Below, one piece after another: positions 22,560-33,657 of a stretch of 64,000 bases of DNA. The notes beneath the pieces were generated by a model that made no database searches, was not told where the DNA came from, and saw nothing but the letters and a program-made list of their open reading frames with translations. Source of the DNA: Lolium rigidum (Eukaryota > Streptophyta > Magnoliopsida > Poales > Poaceae); the NCBI RefSeq assembly GCF_022539505.1, contig NC_061510.1:223780043-223844042 (forward strand). Direction: 5' to 3'. The position numbers and the translations under genes are program-made. Numbering within the stretch: the stretch's first letter is position 1; each line of letters opens with the position of its first letter.

Positions 22560-22743
22560 TAATTTCCTAATACTCCCGAAAAAGAAAGATTTTGCGATAT
22601 CGGATAGGACACGGAGTCCCGAACCGAGCCGACCCACCACCGTACTACAAAGGGCGAAGAGAAGGAACCCAGATCCCCAACCCCGTCCGAGGGAAGACGA
22701 ACCCTAACCCCCAAAATCCCCAATCCCCAATCAGCCGACGACG
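22560..22743 (+). promoter_or_regulatory. Promoter and 5' leader of the DUF1618 gene
   Basis: 184 bp between the Helitron-like end and the ATG. It contains a telobox-like ACCCTAACCC at about 22,702-22,711, common in plant leaders, and a C-rich run just before the start codon. No clear TATA box is visible, so the core promoter cannot be placed with confidence. Confidence 0.4.
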
Positions 22744-24915
22744 ATGTCCGCCGTCCACGGCTCCGCGCGACTCCCTCCACCGGTCGCCCGGAACCCCCTC
22801 CTCCACGACTCGGGTCTCCTGAACTCGACGACCTTCATCAGCGATCACCGGAACGAAACCACAGCGGGAACCTTGACGAGAGCGGGCCTCACAATCCAGG
22901 TATCGTTCGTCTTCGCTGATCCGCCGCGTCTCTCCTACTTCTGCGTCTACTGCCTTAACCGCTACGAGATCCCGTTCGCAAAAGCGCCGAAGGTCGTGTC
23001 CTCTGTGGAGGACACGGCCCTCATCCAAGTCCTGCTCACCACCGAAGACTCGCCGCAGTACTTCCTCTACCGGGCCAGAGGGCCCAACGGCAGGCCGTCG
23101 CTTGACCTGCTCCCGGACATACATCGGTATTCTCAAACAGAGATTCTGTGTGTACCCCTTGGTTTCGTCTCCCATGACAACCACAAACAATTCGTCATGG
23201 CGGCTCTTAGCTACGGAACATGGGATGGAGAGTACAATCTCCATACCATCGGTTCCAACCCGGATTCTACGTGGTCCAAGAAGCTGCTTCAGGTAGAGAT
23301 TCCAAATGGCCTTACCGCGAATTCGGCATTGATCGAACCCACCAAGGTGATTGCCCTTGGAGGTGGACTGCTTGGCTGGGTTGATCTCTGGAAGGGCATG
23401 GTGATCTGCGACGTGCTCAATCCCGCAGCCAAGGCGTATTTTGTCCCTATGCCGAAGCTGCTTCCCAACAACAACGAACTCTATGGCAACCAGTATTCTG
23501 CACGGCCACTTCGTGACATCACTGTCAGTCGTGATTACATCAGGTGTGTTGAGTTTGAGCAAGTGCTAAAACTCAGACCCACAACTGTACCAGCTGTTAC
23601 TGATCCCTGGGACATGGATGAACTCCAAGACTCGGAACTGGCTATCGTTCCACCCCAGGAGGAGGAGGAAGTTTATGATGTCGTTGGTTGGAGGCTCATC
23701 ACATGGTATAGGTCACTCACTTGGAACGGTTGGCGCAAGGGTAGCATGGTTCACTCCGATGACCTTGGTATCATCTCCTTGCCTCAGCTAGGAGGTGGTT
23801 CATGTCCTCTAAATGAGCCATTCAAGAACTTGAAAACAGCTTCTCCCACTCTGAGTGACGATGATGTTGTTTACCTCGTGTGCATGCTGAAAGAGGACGA
23901 CCAAGCTGTGTGGATTGCCACTATTGACACTAGGAGCAAGTCAGTGGGAGAGGTTGTGCCGTTTTCTGCAGAGGGGACTGTAATTTATGATCCAACCTTC
24001 ATTCCCTGTGTACTGAGCAAATATCTGGATGCTAAATCAGGTAATCATAATGTCACTGTAGCACTCCCACTGATGTTTTTCTTCTGTTTTTAATAATACT
24101 GTAATACGGATGTGTCTCAGTATATGTGGTTAGGTCACATTCCAAATCATTTAAATGTGGACGGTTCTCATTTCATTATCTACATGGTACCCTGTGTTAA
24201 ATTGGTTGATGACTGGTGACGTTGTTACCTGAACTTAGAGTGTGCTCTGGCCTGGCATTGATAGTCTGAACTGGCTGGCCCACTTTCTTCACTTGTGTTG
24301 TCGGACAGTAATAGTTAAGACTTGAAGCAAAATATTTTTTGTGCGTCTTTTTGAAATTGCATCAGAAATCGTTGGTTATGATTAAGGGTGTGTTAGTTTA
24401 GCCCCTTTGTTTTAAATCAGTATGATCAATCAGCTGTTAGATAGCTCTACTAATATGGTCCCAGATTTGAGTAGTGAGTTGTGATGAATCTAATGGATTT
24501 CTGCTCTATGTGCATTAGATGGATCCCAGGGAGGCAAGCGAAATGCTTCTCATGTCCCACACTCACGAAACATCAGCAAGTGGAAGAAGCAACGGCAGCT
24601 CCTTTCACAGGCAGAACTAGAAGAGCAGCAACCACTACCGCACCTCCTGCAGCACTCATCAGGTAATAGATGCATTCTCCAAGTTTTTGATGTAGTACTT
24701 GAATAGCTGGCGTATAAACAGTTATCTTAGGCATTTTACTTGATAGAATTATAGAAATGCTCCCTGCATTATTGCAATCTAAGGTGCACCTATTAGCGTT
24801 TGTAGAATTCCTTCTTCTGATTTTATCTTGTCATGTAATTTTCAGGCTGATAGTTTTCCTTTTAACTTGTGCAGCGGCGGTGGTGATGCCAGTCAACTCT
24901 CCACAGTGTGTCTGA
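22744..24915 (+). CDS. DUF1618 family protein, three exons
   Basis: Exons 22,744-24,040, 24,519-24,662 and 24,875-24,915 join to 1,482 nt (493 residues) with matching phases and canonical borders (AG/GTAATC, TTAG/AT, AG/GTAATA, GCAG/CG). Without splicing, exon 1 would run only to a stop at 24,093. The DUF1618 signature is seen at residues 212-225 (WVDLWKGMVICDVL), with the usual beta-rich N-terminal half and a later WRLITWYRSLTW segment. DUF1618 is a large grass family of unknown biochemical function, often expanded and variably expressed. Codon use is GC-rich and the frame is uninterrupted, unlike the surrounding transposons. The basic second exon (KWKKQRQ) resembles C-terminal tails of some family members. 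It is the only convincing host gene here. Confidence 0.85.
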
Positions 24916-25561
24916 AAGTGTTGGTGATATATGGGGTATATGTGGTTGTGTTAATCGTCAAACATGGTTATGGTTTATAATGGCATTGTACTTACCCTAT
25001 GGTATTATGCAAGTCATGTAGGAGCATATGCTTGCAGTGTAGGACTGTCGTATTAATTGTAATACAGAAGGTTAAGTGCTCCTTAGCACGCAATATTATT
25101 TTATATGAAATAGCAAGTTTGTTAATTAGCTGTATTTCCTTCTGTAAATGGTTCTATCTTCTTCTGTGATTTGTCAATTATACTGCTTGACACACACTTA
25201 TTTTACGGCGTTGGTGATTCTCGTCTTACCTACATTATTGATTTTAGGCTTCTCATTTAATTGAGTGATAATTCTGTGCTGGTATTGTGATGCAACCGGC
25301 TCCTCTAACGTGCGGAAGGAAAGTCTAAATTTGTGAATTAAGGTCACGGTACTGTAGCATTGCACTGTGCATTGTGTCTGTGCATTGTGTCTGCAGGTGA
25401 TTACTTTTCTCTAACTTTGTTTCAGTACGCTAGAGGATCCGGTTTGTTGTCATGTGTTTAGACATGGAGTATGAGAACATGCTGATGAGGTCTCGCGTCA
25501 CCGCCGCCGCCGGGCCTCGCCGTCGCCGTCAGGCTTCGCCGGAGTTGCGCGTGCTCTGAGC
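24916..25561. other. 3' flank of the DUF1618 gene
   Basis: AT-rich sequence consistent with a 3' untranslated region and intergenic spacer. CTGTGCATTGTGT occurs twice in tandem at about 25,367-25,393. No ORF or RNA gene was recognised. Confidence 0.4.
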
Positions 25562-26628
25562 ATGGACTCAACGGCGTCTCACCCACCGGGGTTTTCGCGT
25601 CGCTGGGAGGTTGAGGGCGGCGCGTCGTCCTCCGCGGCGTCGCCTCCCCGCGGTGAACACGTTTCGGGGCTCGGGATCTCCTCCGACTCCTCGGACGGCA
25701 GCGTCGCTGCACCGCGTGCGGGGAGGGTGGAGGTTGCTCCGCCGGTGGACCGTGGCAGGGCGAAGGATAGGCTCGGCTGGGAGCAGCCGCCGCCGTCAAA
25801 GAAGTCGATGTGGAGGAGGAGAGTGGAGGCAAGGAACGCGTCGGGGCAGCCAGGGTGGGGCGCCTCGGTGCCGGAGATGGAGGGCCTGTGCTTCCGCTGC
25901 TTCGAGTCGGGGCACAGGAAGCGAGATTGTACCAACGCAGAGGTGTGCCTCCGGTGCGGGAAGAAGGGCCATCCGGCCTTGGGCTGCACCAGGCCAAGGA
26001 GTCCATCGTCGGAGGAGGAGCTCCGGAGCCGGGCGGTCGCCAAGATGGCGCGCCGGAGGTCGCCGGTGCGGGAGAGGGTGGAGAGGCCCGCGGAGAAGGG
26101 TGGAGTGGCTCCGGTTCCTCCGGGCCCCCCACCGCAGCGGCCGCAGTCACCACCGCTGCCGCCACCACCCCCGCTTCCTCCGGTGGCATCTAGGCTCCCT
26201 CCCATGGAGGCGTTGCCGCCGCTCTCGGTGGAGCCGATCCGCACGGAGGCGCTGGTCAGGTTGGAGGAGGAGGTGCTGGAGGAGCCTGCGCTCTGTGTGG
26301 TACGGAGGACGGCGGCCATGGGCGACCTGGAGCAACGGCTCCAGTTTGCCATGGTGGCGTCGGTGGGCGGGCGGAGTCCGGCCGTGTCCTGTGCGCAGGT
26401 GGTGGCGGCGCTCCGATGGAGGGGGGTGCCGGAGAACGCCATGTCGGTGCACTCCTTTGCGCCGGAGGATTTCCTCGTCATTTTTGCGTCGGAGGAGCTA
26501 CGAAACCATGTCACTTCGAGGTCGCCGGTGCTGGTGGCGGGGGCGCCGCTGTCGTGGCGCCCGTGGAACCGGCAGGCTCAGGCGGAGCTCGTCCCCTTGC
26601 GGCAGAAGGTGTGGCTCATCTTGGAAGG
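25562..26628 (+). pseudogene. LINE (L1-type) ORF1-like protein, 3'-truncated
   Basis: An uninterrupted reading frame from 25,562 is cut at 26,628 by a gypsy LTR. It encodes an N-terminal Ser/Pro/Arg-rich region, two adjacent CCHC knuckles (residues 110-123 CFRCFESGHRKRDC and 129-142 CLRCGKKGHPALGC), a proline-rich linker (about 186-216) and the start of a DUF4283-like domain. This layout is typical of grass LINE ORF1 and of zinc-knuckle proteins derived from it; ORF1 binds LINE RNA. After 26,628 the frame runs on into LTR sequence, so those residues are spurious. The GC-rich codon use fits a LINE. No ORF2 (endonuclease, RT) is present. Confidence 0.65.
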
Positions 26629-27787
26629 TGTTGCGGTCAGAAACCCACCGGCGAGCAGCGACGGGAAACACAGTAGAGCCGGGAGGCTCCAGGACTGCGG
26701 CTGGCCCTGGTCCCTCGAGCGACGGCCCGCAAAGACTCGGCACGCACGTCCGATGCTGATGCAAGGGCGTCCCACCTGACCTATACCTGGTCAGGAAGGT
26801 GATGGATTTGCCTCGCTTAGTTTCCTGCATGGCATACACGTAAACATTAAATACGAGCCTCGATCGGCTCTCGGGTTGTCTCGTGAATCGGCTCAAGGAG
26901 CCGATCCACCCATGATTCGTACGAGGTGTACGATCACATGGTGGTCCTGCTTGATCAATACAAAGCTAAAACGACCTACTACGATTTAGGGTTTTCAGCA
27001 CATAATCGGAACATCCTACGCGTGATTGAGCCTGGCGGCCACGCACGGTGATCATAAACCGACCCTAGACAAGGCCTAAAAACCAACATGAAGTTGATCC
27101 CGGAACATCTTGTCTAGGGCTAGCAAACTACACCCTACGTGCCACTTGGATCCTTCAACCCGTTTGTAAGGCCTAACTATGCAGATATTAAACTAATCCT
27201 TGAAGAACAAGGAGCAATCATAACGGATCGAATCTACTAAATAATGATCAAGCGAGGTGCCGTCCTTACACCTAAGATAGGTGTAAGGGCGGCTAGACGT
27301 CTAGGGGTTGCACGGACGAAAGCATATGATACGATGAAACAATGCTAACCCTAACACATCTATGATAACTACGTTGCTCGCCATCAACAAGGCTTCAGCA
27401 CGAGCAACGCATGAACAACGAATAAACTTGTACTGCCTAGATCGCGAGATGCGATCTAGGCAGCATGATGCTTACCCGGAAGAAACCCTCGAGACAAGGG
27501 AGTTGGCGATGCGCCTAGATTGGTTTGTGGTGAACGTGATTGTTGTTTATTTCAGAAACCCTAGATACATATTTATAGTCCGTAGACTTTCTAACGTGGG
27601 AATAATCCCAACCGTGCACGAGCCAAACTCTATCTAACCGACACGTATCCTACTATATTTATAGATACACGGGCAAACTAGCCCAAACTTTGTATACAAG
27701 GCCGATTCATGTATTCCTTAATGTATATTCTTCAAGCCCATCTTAATCGCGGCCCACCTCTGATCCGGTCAAATTCTGGTAATAACA
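26629..27787 (-). repeat. Gypsy LTR F (minus orientation, 1,159 bp)
   Basis: Starts TGTTATTACC at 27,787 on the minus strand and ends CCGCAACA at 26,629, giving TG...CA ends. A polypurine tract lies just outside its right end, so it is the 3' LTR of a minus-strand element. The same LTR end (GGTTTCTGACCGCAACA) occurs in plus orientation at 30,807-30,823. Numerous CCGAT/ATCGG words are typical of one Triticeae gypsy group. Left flank GAAGG (26,624-26,628) would be the target duplication; no partner was found. Confidence 0.75.
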
Positions 27788-27800
27788 CATGCCCCCTGGT
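27788..27800 (-). other. Polypurine tract beside LTR F
   Basis: On the minus strand ACCAGGGGGCATG directly precedes the LTR start TGTTATT. This supports the LTR border and its orientation. Confidence 0.6.
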
Positions 27801-28071
27801 TTTGGAAATGACAATTCCAAAATCACACTGCTTTTTCTTCGTCGGGTCATGTCGTGGCAGAGCAGAACCGTCGCAGTATCCTTCATCATGATGCCTTGCC
27901 TTCACAACTTCTTTGCAAGATTTGATAGCTTTAACATCACTCCCTCGGAAACCATAATGGCATTAAATCTCCACTATACCCCCCTTATTTAACTGTGCCG
28001 AACAGTTCGCCACTTCATCCCCCTGCTCTGTTCTGACCATCGGCACCTAAAAACCCTCTTTCCCTGTAGCA

Positions 28072-28416
28072 ATGTCTTCCTCTTCCTCCATCTCATCAGG
28101 CCTCTCTTTCCAATCTTCTTCCTCGAGCGTGCAGGAGTGGAACTTTGACCACGTGCCAGATGGCCCACCCGAGGCACTCGTCGGGTCATATGGTGACTTA
28201 CCTCTGACCGATGGGGAGGACGACCTCCAGTTCCTCATCGAAGGGGAGCTGAAGAGCGAGAGCGAAGACGACCTCCACTCCTGGGCGAACTCCACCTCCT
28301 CCGGCGAGGAGGAGGAAGAAGAAGAAGCGGAGGAAAAGGAGGAAGAGGAGGAGGATGATTCCTCCTCCTCCGCTGGGTATCCGCCGGCGAAGCGCTTCCG
28401 CGCCTAGGCGGACAGC
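28072..28416 (+). pseudogene. 5' part of an antisense gene of the gypsy element (acidic Ser/Glu-rich protein)
   Basis: Reads MSSSSSISSG and continues with DGEDDLQFL and a long Glu run, then PPAKRFRA and a stop at 28,405-28,407. It is oriented opposite to LTR F, as in Tat/Grande-type gypsy elements that carry an antisense gene near the 3' LTR; that link is inference. An AT-rich box TTATTTAA at about 27,984-27,991 may be its promoter. In-frame acidic codons continue past the TAG and run straight into gag sequence at 28,417, so this is the 5' piece of a fusion. Confidence 0.55.
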
Positions 28417-29330
28417 GAAGACGATGATGAAGAAGAAGAAGATAAGTACCACCGGCCAAGGTGGTGCCCTGATGGACTCAGCCGTTCCCAAAAGCGTAGG
28501 GTTCAGCGACTACGTGGTTTGGAGGAAGCCGAAAGGTTATACCGCACACGTTAAGGAAGGCGCGGCCGGATCTGGCCGCGAAAATTCAGCGAACTCTGGA
28601 CGAAGAAGGACAGCCACAAAAGAAAGAGTGGCGCCCCAGACAAAAGAAAGCCGATGATGAGACATCGGCTGACACAAACATGGTGTTCATCCTTCCGACG
28701 GAGTTTAGTGCTCCAGGATTAGACGAAGCACCTATGGCACAACTTGACTGCGGCCCACGGCCACTTATCTTTGAGAAGCCACGAGAAAGAAGCTACAGAC
28801 ACCTGAAGGCCCTGTACTTGCGAGGTTATATCAATGGGCAGCCTGTCAACAAGATGCTGGTGGACACCGGAGCGGCAGTCAACATTATGCCATACTCCAT
28901 GCTACGTCGGTTGGGACGCTCTAGCTCGGACCTGATCAAGACCAACGTTACACTGAGCGATTTCAACGGCCAAGCATCTGACGCACAAGGTGTTCTGAAC
29001 GTGGATCTGACCGTAGGAAGGAAAACCATCCCTACGACATTCTTTATTGTCGATAGCAAGAGCACCTATGCTGTCCTGCTAGGGAGAGATTGGATCCACG
29101 CCAACTGTTGCATTCCATCCACGATGCACCAATGCTTAATACAGTGGGATGGAGATGAAGTAGAGGTCGTCCATGCAGATGACTCAGCCGAGATTTCAAC
29201 GGCTGGCATGAACGTTTGGGAGACGACAGGCCAAGAGCCACTCCCAGGCATCAATTTGGACGACTGCGAGCGCATCGACGTGACGAAGGACGGGGTTAGG
29301 CTGGTCTTATCCACCGGCCTGACCGTATAG
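28417..29330 (+). pseudogene. Gypsy gag C-terminus and retropepsin
   Basis: 28,417-28,694 repeats the gag C-terminal segment of 33,279-33,557 (three differences). It contains a one-base deletion at about 28,547 that shifts the frame. The protease is then open from 28,680 to 29,330 with the active-site motif VDTGAAVNIMP (about 28,858-28,890) and the flap-like LLGRDWIHAN. This is a Ty3/gypsy retropepsin, which cleaves the Gag-Pol polyprotein. RT, RNase H and integrase are missing downstream. Left fusion partner: the antisense acidic gene. Confidence 0.85.
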
Positions 29331-30668
29331 CAAGAGCAAAATCTATGGACAAACGTGGCGAGGCCGATCCTGGTGATCGGCCCCGAAGATCTATGGACGA
29401 ACATTGCAAAACCTTCATTGAGCGATTCAATCAACATGGAGGCCGATTCCAGCAATCGGCCAAAATTATCCTCACCATACGTTCTGCCTGTGTTCAACGT
29501 CGATCTAACGGGCAACGGGTTTACGTCGGCTGATGAGCTGGAAGAAGTTGACATTGGTCCTAACGGAGCCGACGTTCAAATACAGTGCCTTGGCTAACTA
29601 CAGAGCCGATATCAGCAGTTACCTGGCAGATTCGGCTCGGGGGGCACCTAATCAGATGAACATGTGCGATACATGTGCAGTGAAATATTGGGGGCCGATA
29701 GAAAAATCGGCCAGTAAAAAAAATTCTTTTTTTCATGATGTACAGCCGATGCACAGACATCGACTTTAGAACTAAGAAACAAAGCCGATGCACAGACATC
29801 GACTCTAGTACAAATTACACAGGATCTACCAGCTGCGTGTTCAAGACGCGGATTTCGACCAAGTCGATCTTCAGGTCAGCTTCGAGGCCTTCGCTTCCTC
29901 GAGGGGTGAACAATGAGAGCTTCCTCAGTTTCGATGAGCTATTTTGTTGCCCGAACCTTCTCTTCGAGGACCTCCGACCTTTTGCGCAAGGTCGCCAGTT
30001 CAGTAGTGCTGTCAGAGGTGTCAGTTTTGGCGTACAAGGCAGCCTTTTGCTCATCAAGCCGTGGGCATTTTGTCTGCAATATCGGCTTTCAATGGAAGAA
30101 GAGGTGATCGGCTCTGGTGTTTCTGCTGTCGGTTTGGCCAAGTTGGCCACCTTCTCAACTGCACTCGTAGAAGTTGCTAAGGCCAGAGTGGCGGATGGCA
30201 TGGGTACCTCTTCGGCATCCCCAGTGGAGGTGTCATCAGTTTGCAGATGAAGAGGTTAACCGATAAGAACGACAAGGGGTCAGCATGCAACGTGAGCCGA
30301 GGAGAGGATGGAGCTACCCTGCCCTTTTTGGTGAGAGTTTGGGAAACGGCATGTTCAGGGGCTGACCTTTTCTTGGAAGCCGACGGTGGCAAGTCCGGCT
30401 GGCTCTGCATGGTGGCTGTCTCAGAATCGCCTGAGTTCGAGGCCCTTCGACTGAACTGTGTGTCCTCGCCACTGTTCTCGCCTTAATTGAGGCTCGGGGG
30501 GCAGCTGATCTGGTAGACACTCTGTTTCTGGAAGCCGATTGGAGTGTCATCGGCTGACCCTGCATCATAACCTTCTTCAAAAGCGGTGAGTTGTTGCAGA
30601 AGAAGACCACCAGAGCTGCTGAAAGGAATCTGAAAGGGAAGTCGTCATCATCTACGGGGTCAGGGCCT
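29331..30668. other. 3'-terminal region of a gypsy element with antisense ORF fragments
   Basis: No pol genes. It contains many GCCGAT/ATCGGC words, the tandem pair CCGATGCACAGACATCGACT (29,746-29,765 and 29,784-29,803) and minus-strand ORF pieces (29,815-30,201, 30,177-30,410, 30,314-30,706) with a basic KKRSAPE and KKVMMQGQPMT-like sequence. These look like the decayed C-terminal part of an antisense gene between pol and the 3' LTR. The plus-strand frames here are shadows. Confidence 0.45.
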
Positions 30669-30752
30669 ACGCGTGATTGAGCCTGGCGGCCACGCACGGT
30701 GATCAAATTCTGGACTGATTTGTACTAGAGTCGATGGCTATGCAGTTGATGG

Positions 30753-30823
30753 GCAGTCCTGGGAGCCTCCCGGCTCTACTGTGTTGCCCGTCGCTGCTCG
30801 CCGGTGGGTTTCTGACCGCAACA
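30753..30823 (+). repeat. 71-bp remnant of a gypsy LTR 3' end
   Basis: Matches the reverse complement of 26,629-26,700, ending GACCGCAACA. The rest of the LTR is missing: upstream is a 40-bp segment (30,669-30,708) that in LTR F lies in the other relative orientation. Confidence 0.7.
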
Positions 30824-30828
30824 CATTC

Positions 30829-30845
30829 TGGCACGCCCGGTGGGA
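30829..30845 (+). other. Primer-binding-site-like sequence of gypsy element G
   Basis: TGGCACGCCCGGTGGGA starts with the TGG expected of a tRNA 3'-CCA complement and lies 5 nt after the LTR end at 30,823. I do not assign the tRNA. Confidence 0.55.
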
Positions 30846-30884
30846 CCGTCTTCGACATCAACTGCATCGCCGTCTACATCTGAG

Positions 30885-33557
30885 ATGGCGGAAGGTACTC
30901 CGGTCACGTACGAGGATCCGAGCGAGGAGCTCAAGAAGAAGTATGACGAGGTCAAAGCGATCCTCGAAGCCGACCTCATCGGCTCTTTCCAGAGAACCCG
31001 CTCACACGGCATCAGGTGGAAGGGGTTCTCACCTGAAGGCGCGCTTGATGGAGTGGACCTGTCCGCCCCGTCAGAAGAACGCACCAGGTCTCTGCGTCAG
31101 GAGATTAATTTCATGGTAGCTCATTCGCTGCACCGCCATTACGAGAGCACGGTGAACACTTTGGAGCATGTCGCTCTTCGGGTGATCCGGGAAATCATGA
31201 GGCATCGGTACTCTCCGTCGGGGACCAGCTCTAGGGACTCACCAAGGAGAGATGCCACTCCAGTCCCGACCACCGCTGCCATTTGCGTTGGCAGCACCAG
31301 AAGTGCCGAGTTCACCGGCATACGTCGTCTACAAGATCGGTGGTGACCCTAGTGATTACCAGTTCTTGTATGAGGCGCCTAAGGAGATCCCTCACGGATA
31401 CACGTGCACATACGTGCCGGACTGCGATGGCTCGGGCACTCACGAACCGGAGCCGCAACGGCGGGGACTTCGGAGCAACGGGAGGAACGTCGGGACCGGA
31501 TCTTGAGAAGCGAGACGTGGCTAGCTAAGTATGCCGCTCCGACAAACCTCCGGAGCTCAACTCCTGCGGTTGGCTCGAGCTTGAGAAGCAAGCGTGGCTG
31601 GCTAAGTATGCCACTCCGGCGAATCTTCGAGAGTTCGACTCCTGCAGCCCGGCACCGCGGATCGGATCGAGTACAATCTTGAGAGACCAGTTCGGCATGG
31701 TGCCGAAAAGGAGGGCAATCGGCTATTCCAAGCCATACCCCAACGAGTACGAGTTGATCCCGCTACCACCCAAATATCGGCTCCCTGAATTCTCCAAGTT
31801 TAGTGGATCGAGATGGTTCCAGCTCAATCGAGCATGTGAGCCGATATTTGGCACAGCTGGGCACGATCTCAGCATCAGATGAGCTGCGTGTGAGGTTCTT
31901 CGCACAGTCCCTCACAGGATCGGCTTTCGGGTGGTACACATCGCTGCCACCCGACTTAATCCGGACTTGGAAGCAGTTGGAAGAGCAGTTCCACATGCAG
32001 TATCACTCAGAGGCTTCCGAGGCTGGCATTGCCGATCTAGCACAAGTACGACGAAGCGCGGAGAAACGGTGTCGGGAATACATCCAGCGCTTCGGGACCG
32101 TTAGGAACCGATGCTATTCGGCTCGTGTGGTCGAAAAGAAGCGGTCGAGTTGGCGGTGGTGGGTCTCGCATCACCGATCAAGGATGTGGCCTCCCAAGCG
32201 AGACTACCCTTCACCGGCGCACATGGTGCAGAAGCTGTCATTATATGAACATCGCCACCCAGAGGTATACCGGGATAAATTCAAGCGTGCGGTGGTCCTG
32301 GGTGAGGCGGATGAAGATGAAGGCTCGCGGGAGATCAAGAGGTAGCGATGGCTGAATGGACTCGGGGGCAAGCCCCGTGTCCACGCAAGTGGGTTAAGCC
32401 ACAAGGTCCTCCAAGAGGGTTTGACTTCGACGCGACCAAGGCTGAGCAAATTTTCGACCTCCTACTTAAGGAGAAGCAGGCTGAAGGTACCCGAAGGCCA
32501 CAAGATCCCCACGGCTCGGGAGCTGAACGGAAAGCCATGCCGCAAGTGGCATAACACGTTCACCCATGCCACCAACGACCGCAGGGTGTGGCGTCGGCGA
32601 ATCCAAATGGCGATAGAACAAGGGCGTCTAATTTTTAGCCGATACGCCATGAAAGTTGACACACACCCCTTCCCCGCCGTTAACATGGTGGAGTGCACTT
32701 ACCACGGGAGGTGCCAGCCCGGGCTTCTCGTTCAACATCAACATGGTAGGACACGGGCACCACTCCGGTAAGGACAGAGACGAGGGCAGCTGCTCTCATG
32801 ACAACGACAAAGAGGAAGCCGTTCCACGCGACCGGCTCCGGCACGATGGCAAGCGCTACATCACAGAGGGAGAAGTGAAGAATGTGAGATATCAGCGACC
32901 TCTCTCCGATCACCTCCTCAACAAATACGTGAGTCAATACGACCAACGCCGACGATACGACAGCGATGACGAAAGAGATCGTCCGGCTAGCAGGACGACG
33001 GGAGACATCGTCGGCATGATCGCGACGAGGAGAGATATGAGCGCCACGCCAAGGAGAAGTCAAGAGAGCAAGACGACGTGGATATGCACTGGGACTGTCC
33101 CTTCATCAGACACTGCTAGGATTCAGGAATGAGCCGATTGCCTACAATCGGCAACTGCCCAGAATGTAGATAGAAGAAGAAGGATGCAGCTAACGTGTCC
33201 GTGTTCAAACGTCTAGGGCCTCTCCCGCCTCGGAACAAGCACGCTGAGTCCTCTCGGGTGGAAGATCTCGAGGAATTAGAAGACGATGATGAAGAAGAAG
33301 AAGATAAGTACCACCGGCCAAGGTGGTGCCCTGATGGACTCAGCCGTTCCCAAAAGCGTAGGGTTCAGCGACTACGTGGTTTGGAGGAAGCCGAAAGGTT
33401 ATACCTGCACACGTTAAGGAAGGCGCGGCCGGATCTGGCCGCGAAAATTCAGCGAACTCTGGACGAAGAAGGACGGCCACAAAAGAAAGAGTGGCGCCCC
33501 AGACAAAAGAAAGCCGATGATGAGACATCGGCTGGCACAAACATGGTGTTCATCCTT
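30885..33557 (+). pseudogene. Gypsy gag (frameshifted), ending at the assembly gap
   Basis: Gag starts at 30,885 (MAEGTPVTYEDPSEEL). The capsid-like region is at 31,770-32,110 (LPEFSKFSG, SSIEHVSRYLAQLG, SAFGWYTSLPPDLI, and YIQRFGTVRNRC). A conserved KPCRKWHNTFTHATND segment is near 32,530-32,580 and an acidic then basic C-terminus is at 33,195-33,557. At least five frameshifts break it, the first near 31,250. A 72-bp near-tandem duplication lies at about 31,500-31,650. The 3' end would continue into protease but is lost in the N gap; the missing continuation exists at 28,695-29,330. Confidence 0.8.
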
Positions 33558-33657
33558 NNNNNNNNNNNNNNNNNNNNNNNNNNNNNNNNNNNNNNNNNNN
33601 NNNNNNNNNNNNNNNNNNNNNNNNNNNNNNNNNNNNNNNNNNNNNNNNNNNNNNNNN
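33558..33657. other. Assembly gap (100 N)
   Basis: Exactly 100 undetermined bases, the usual placeholder for a gap of unknown size. Gypsy gag is on the left and Helitron helicase on the right, so the true distance and order are not known. Confidence 0.99.

Noticed and set aside
22700..22712. Telomere-like ACCCTAACCC
   Set aside because: A single short copy in a gene leader; a telobox-like motif rather than telomeric DNA.
25579..26514. Long minus-strand ORF opposite the LINE ORF1
   Set aside because: It is a shadow of a GC-rich coding strand: no domain, and the plus strand has two clear CCHC knuckles.
28198..28491. Minus-strand hydrophobic ORF resembling a membrane protein
   Set aside because: It is the reverse complement of Glu/Ser codon runs in the antisense gene and has no independent support.
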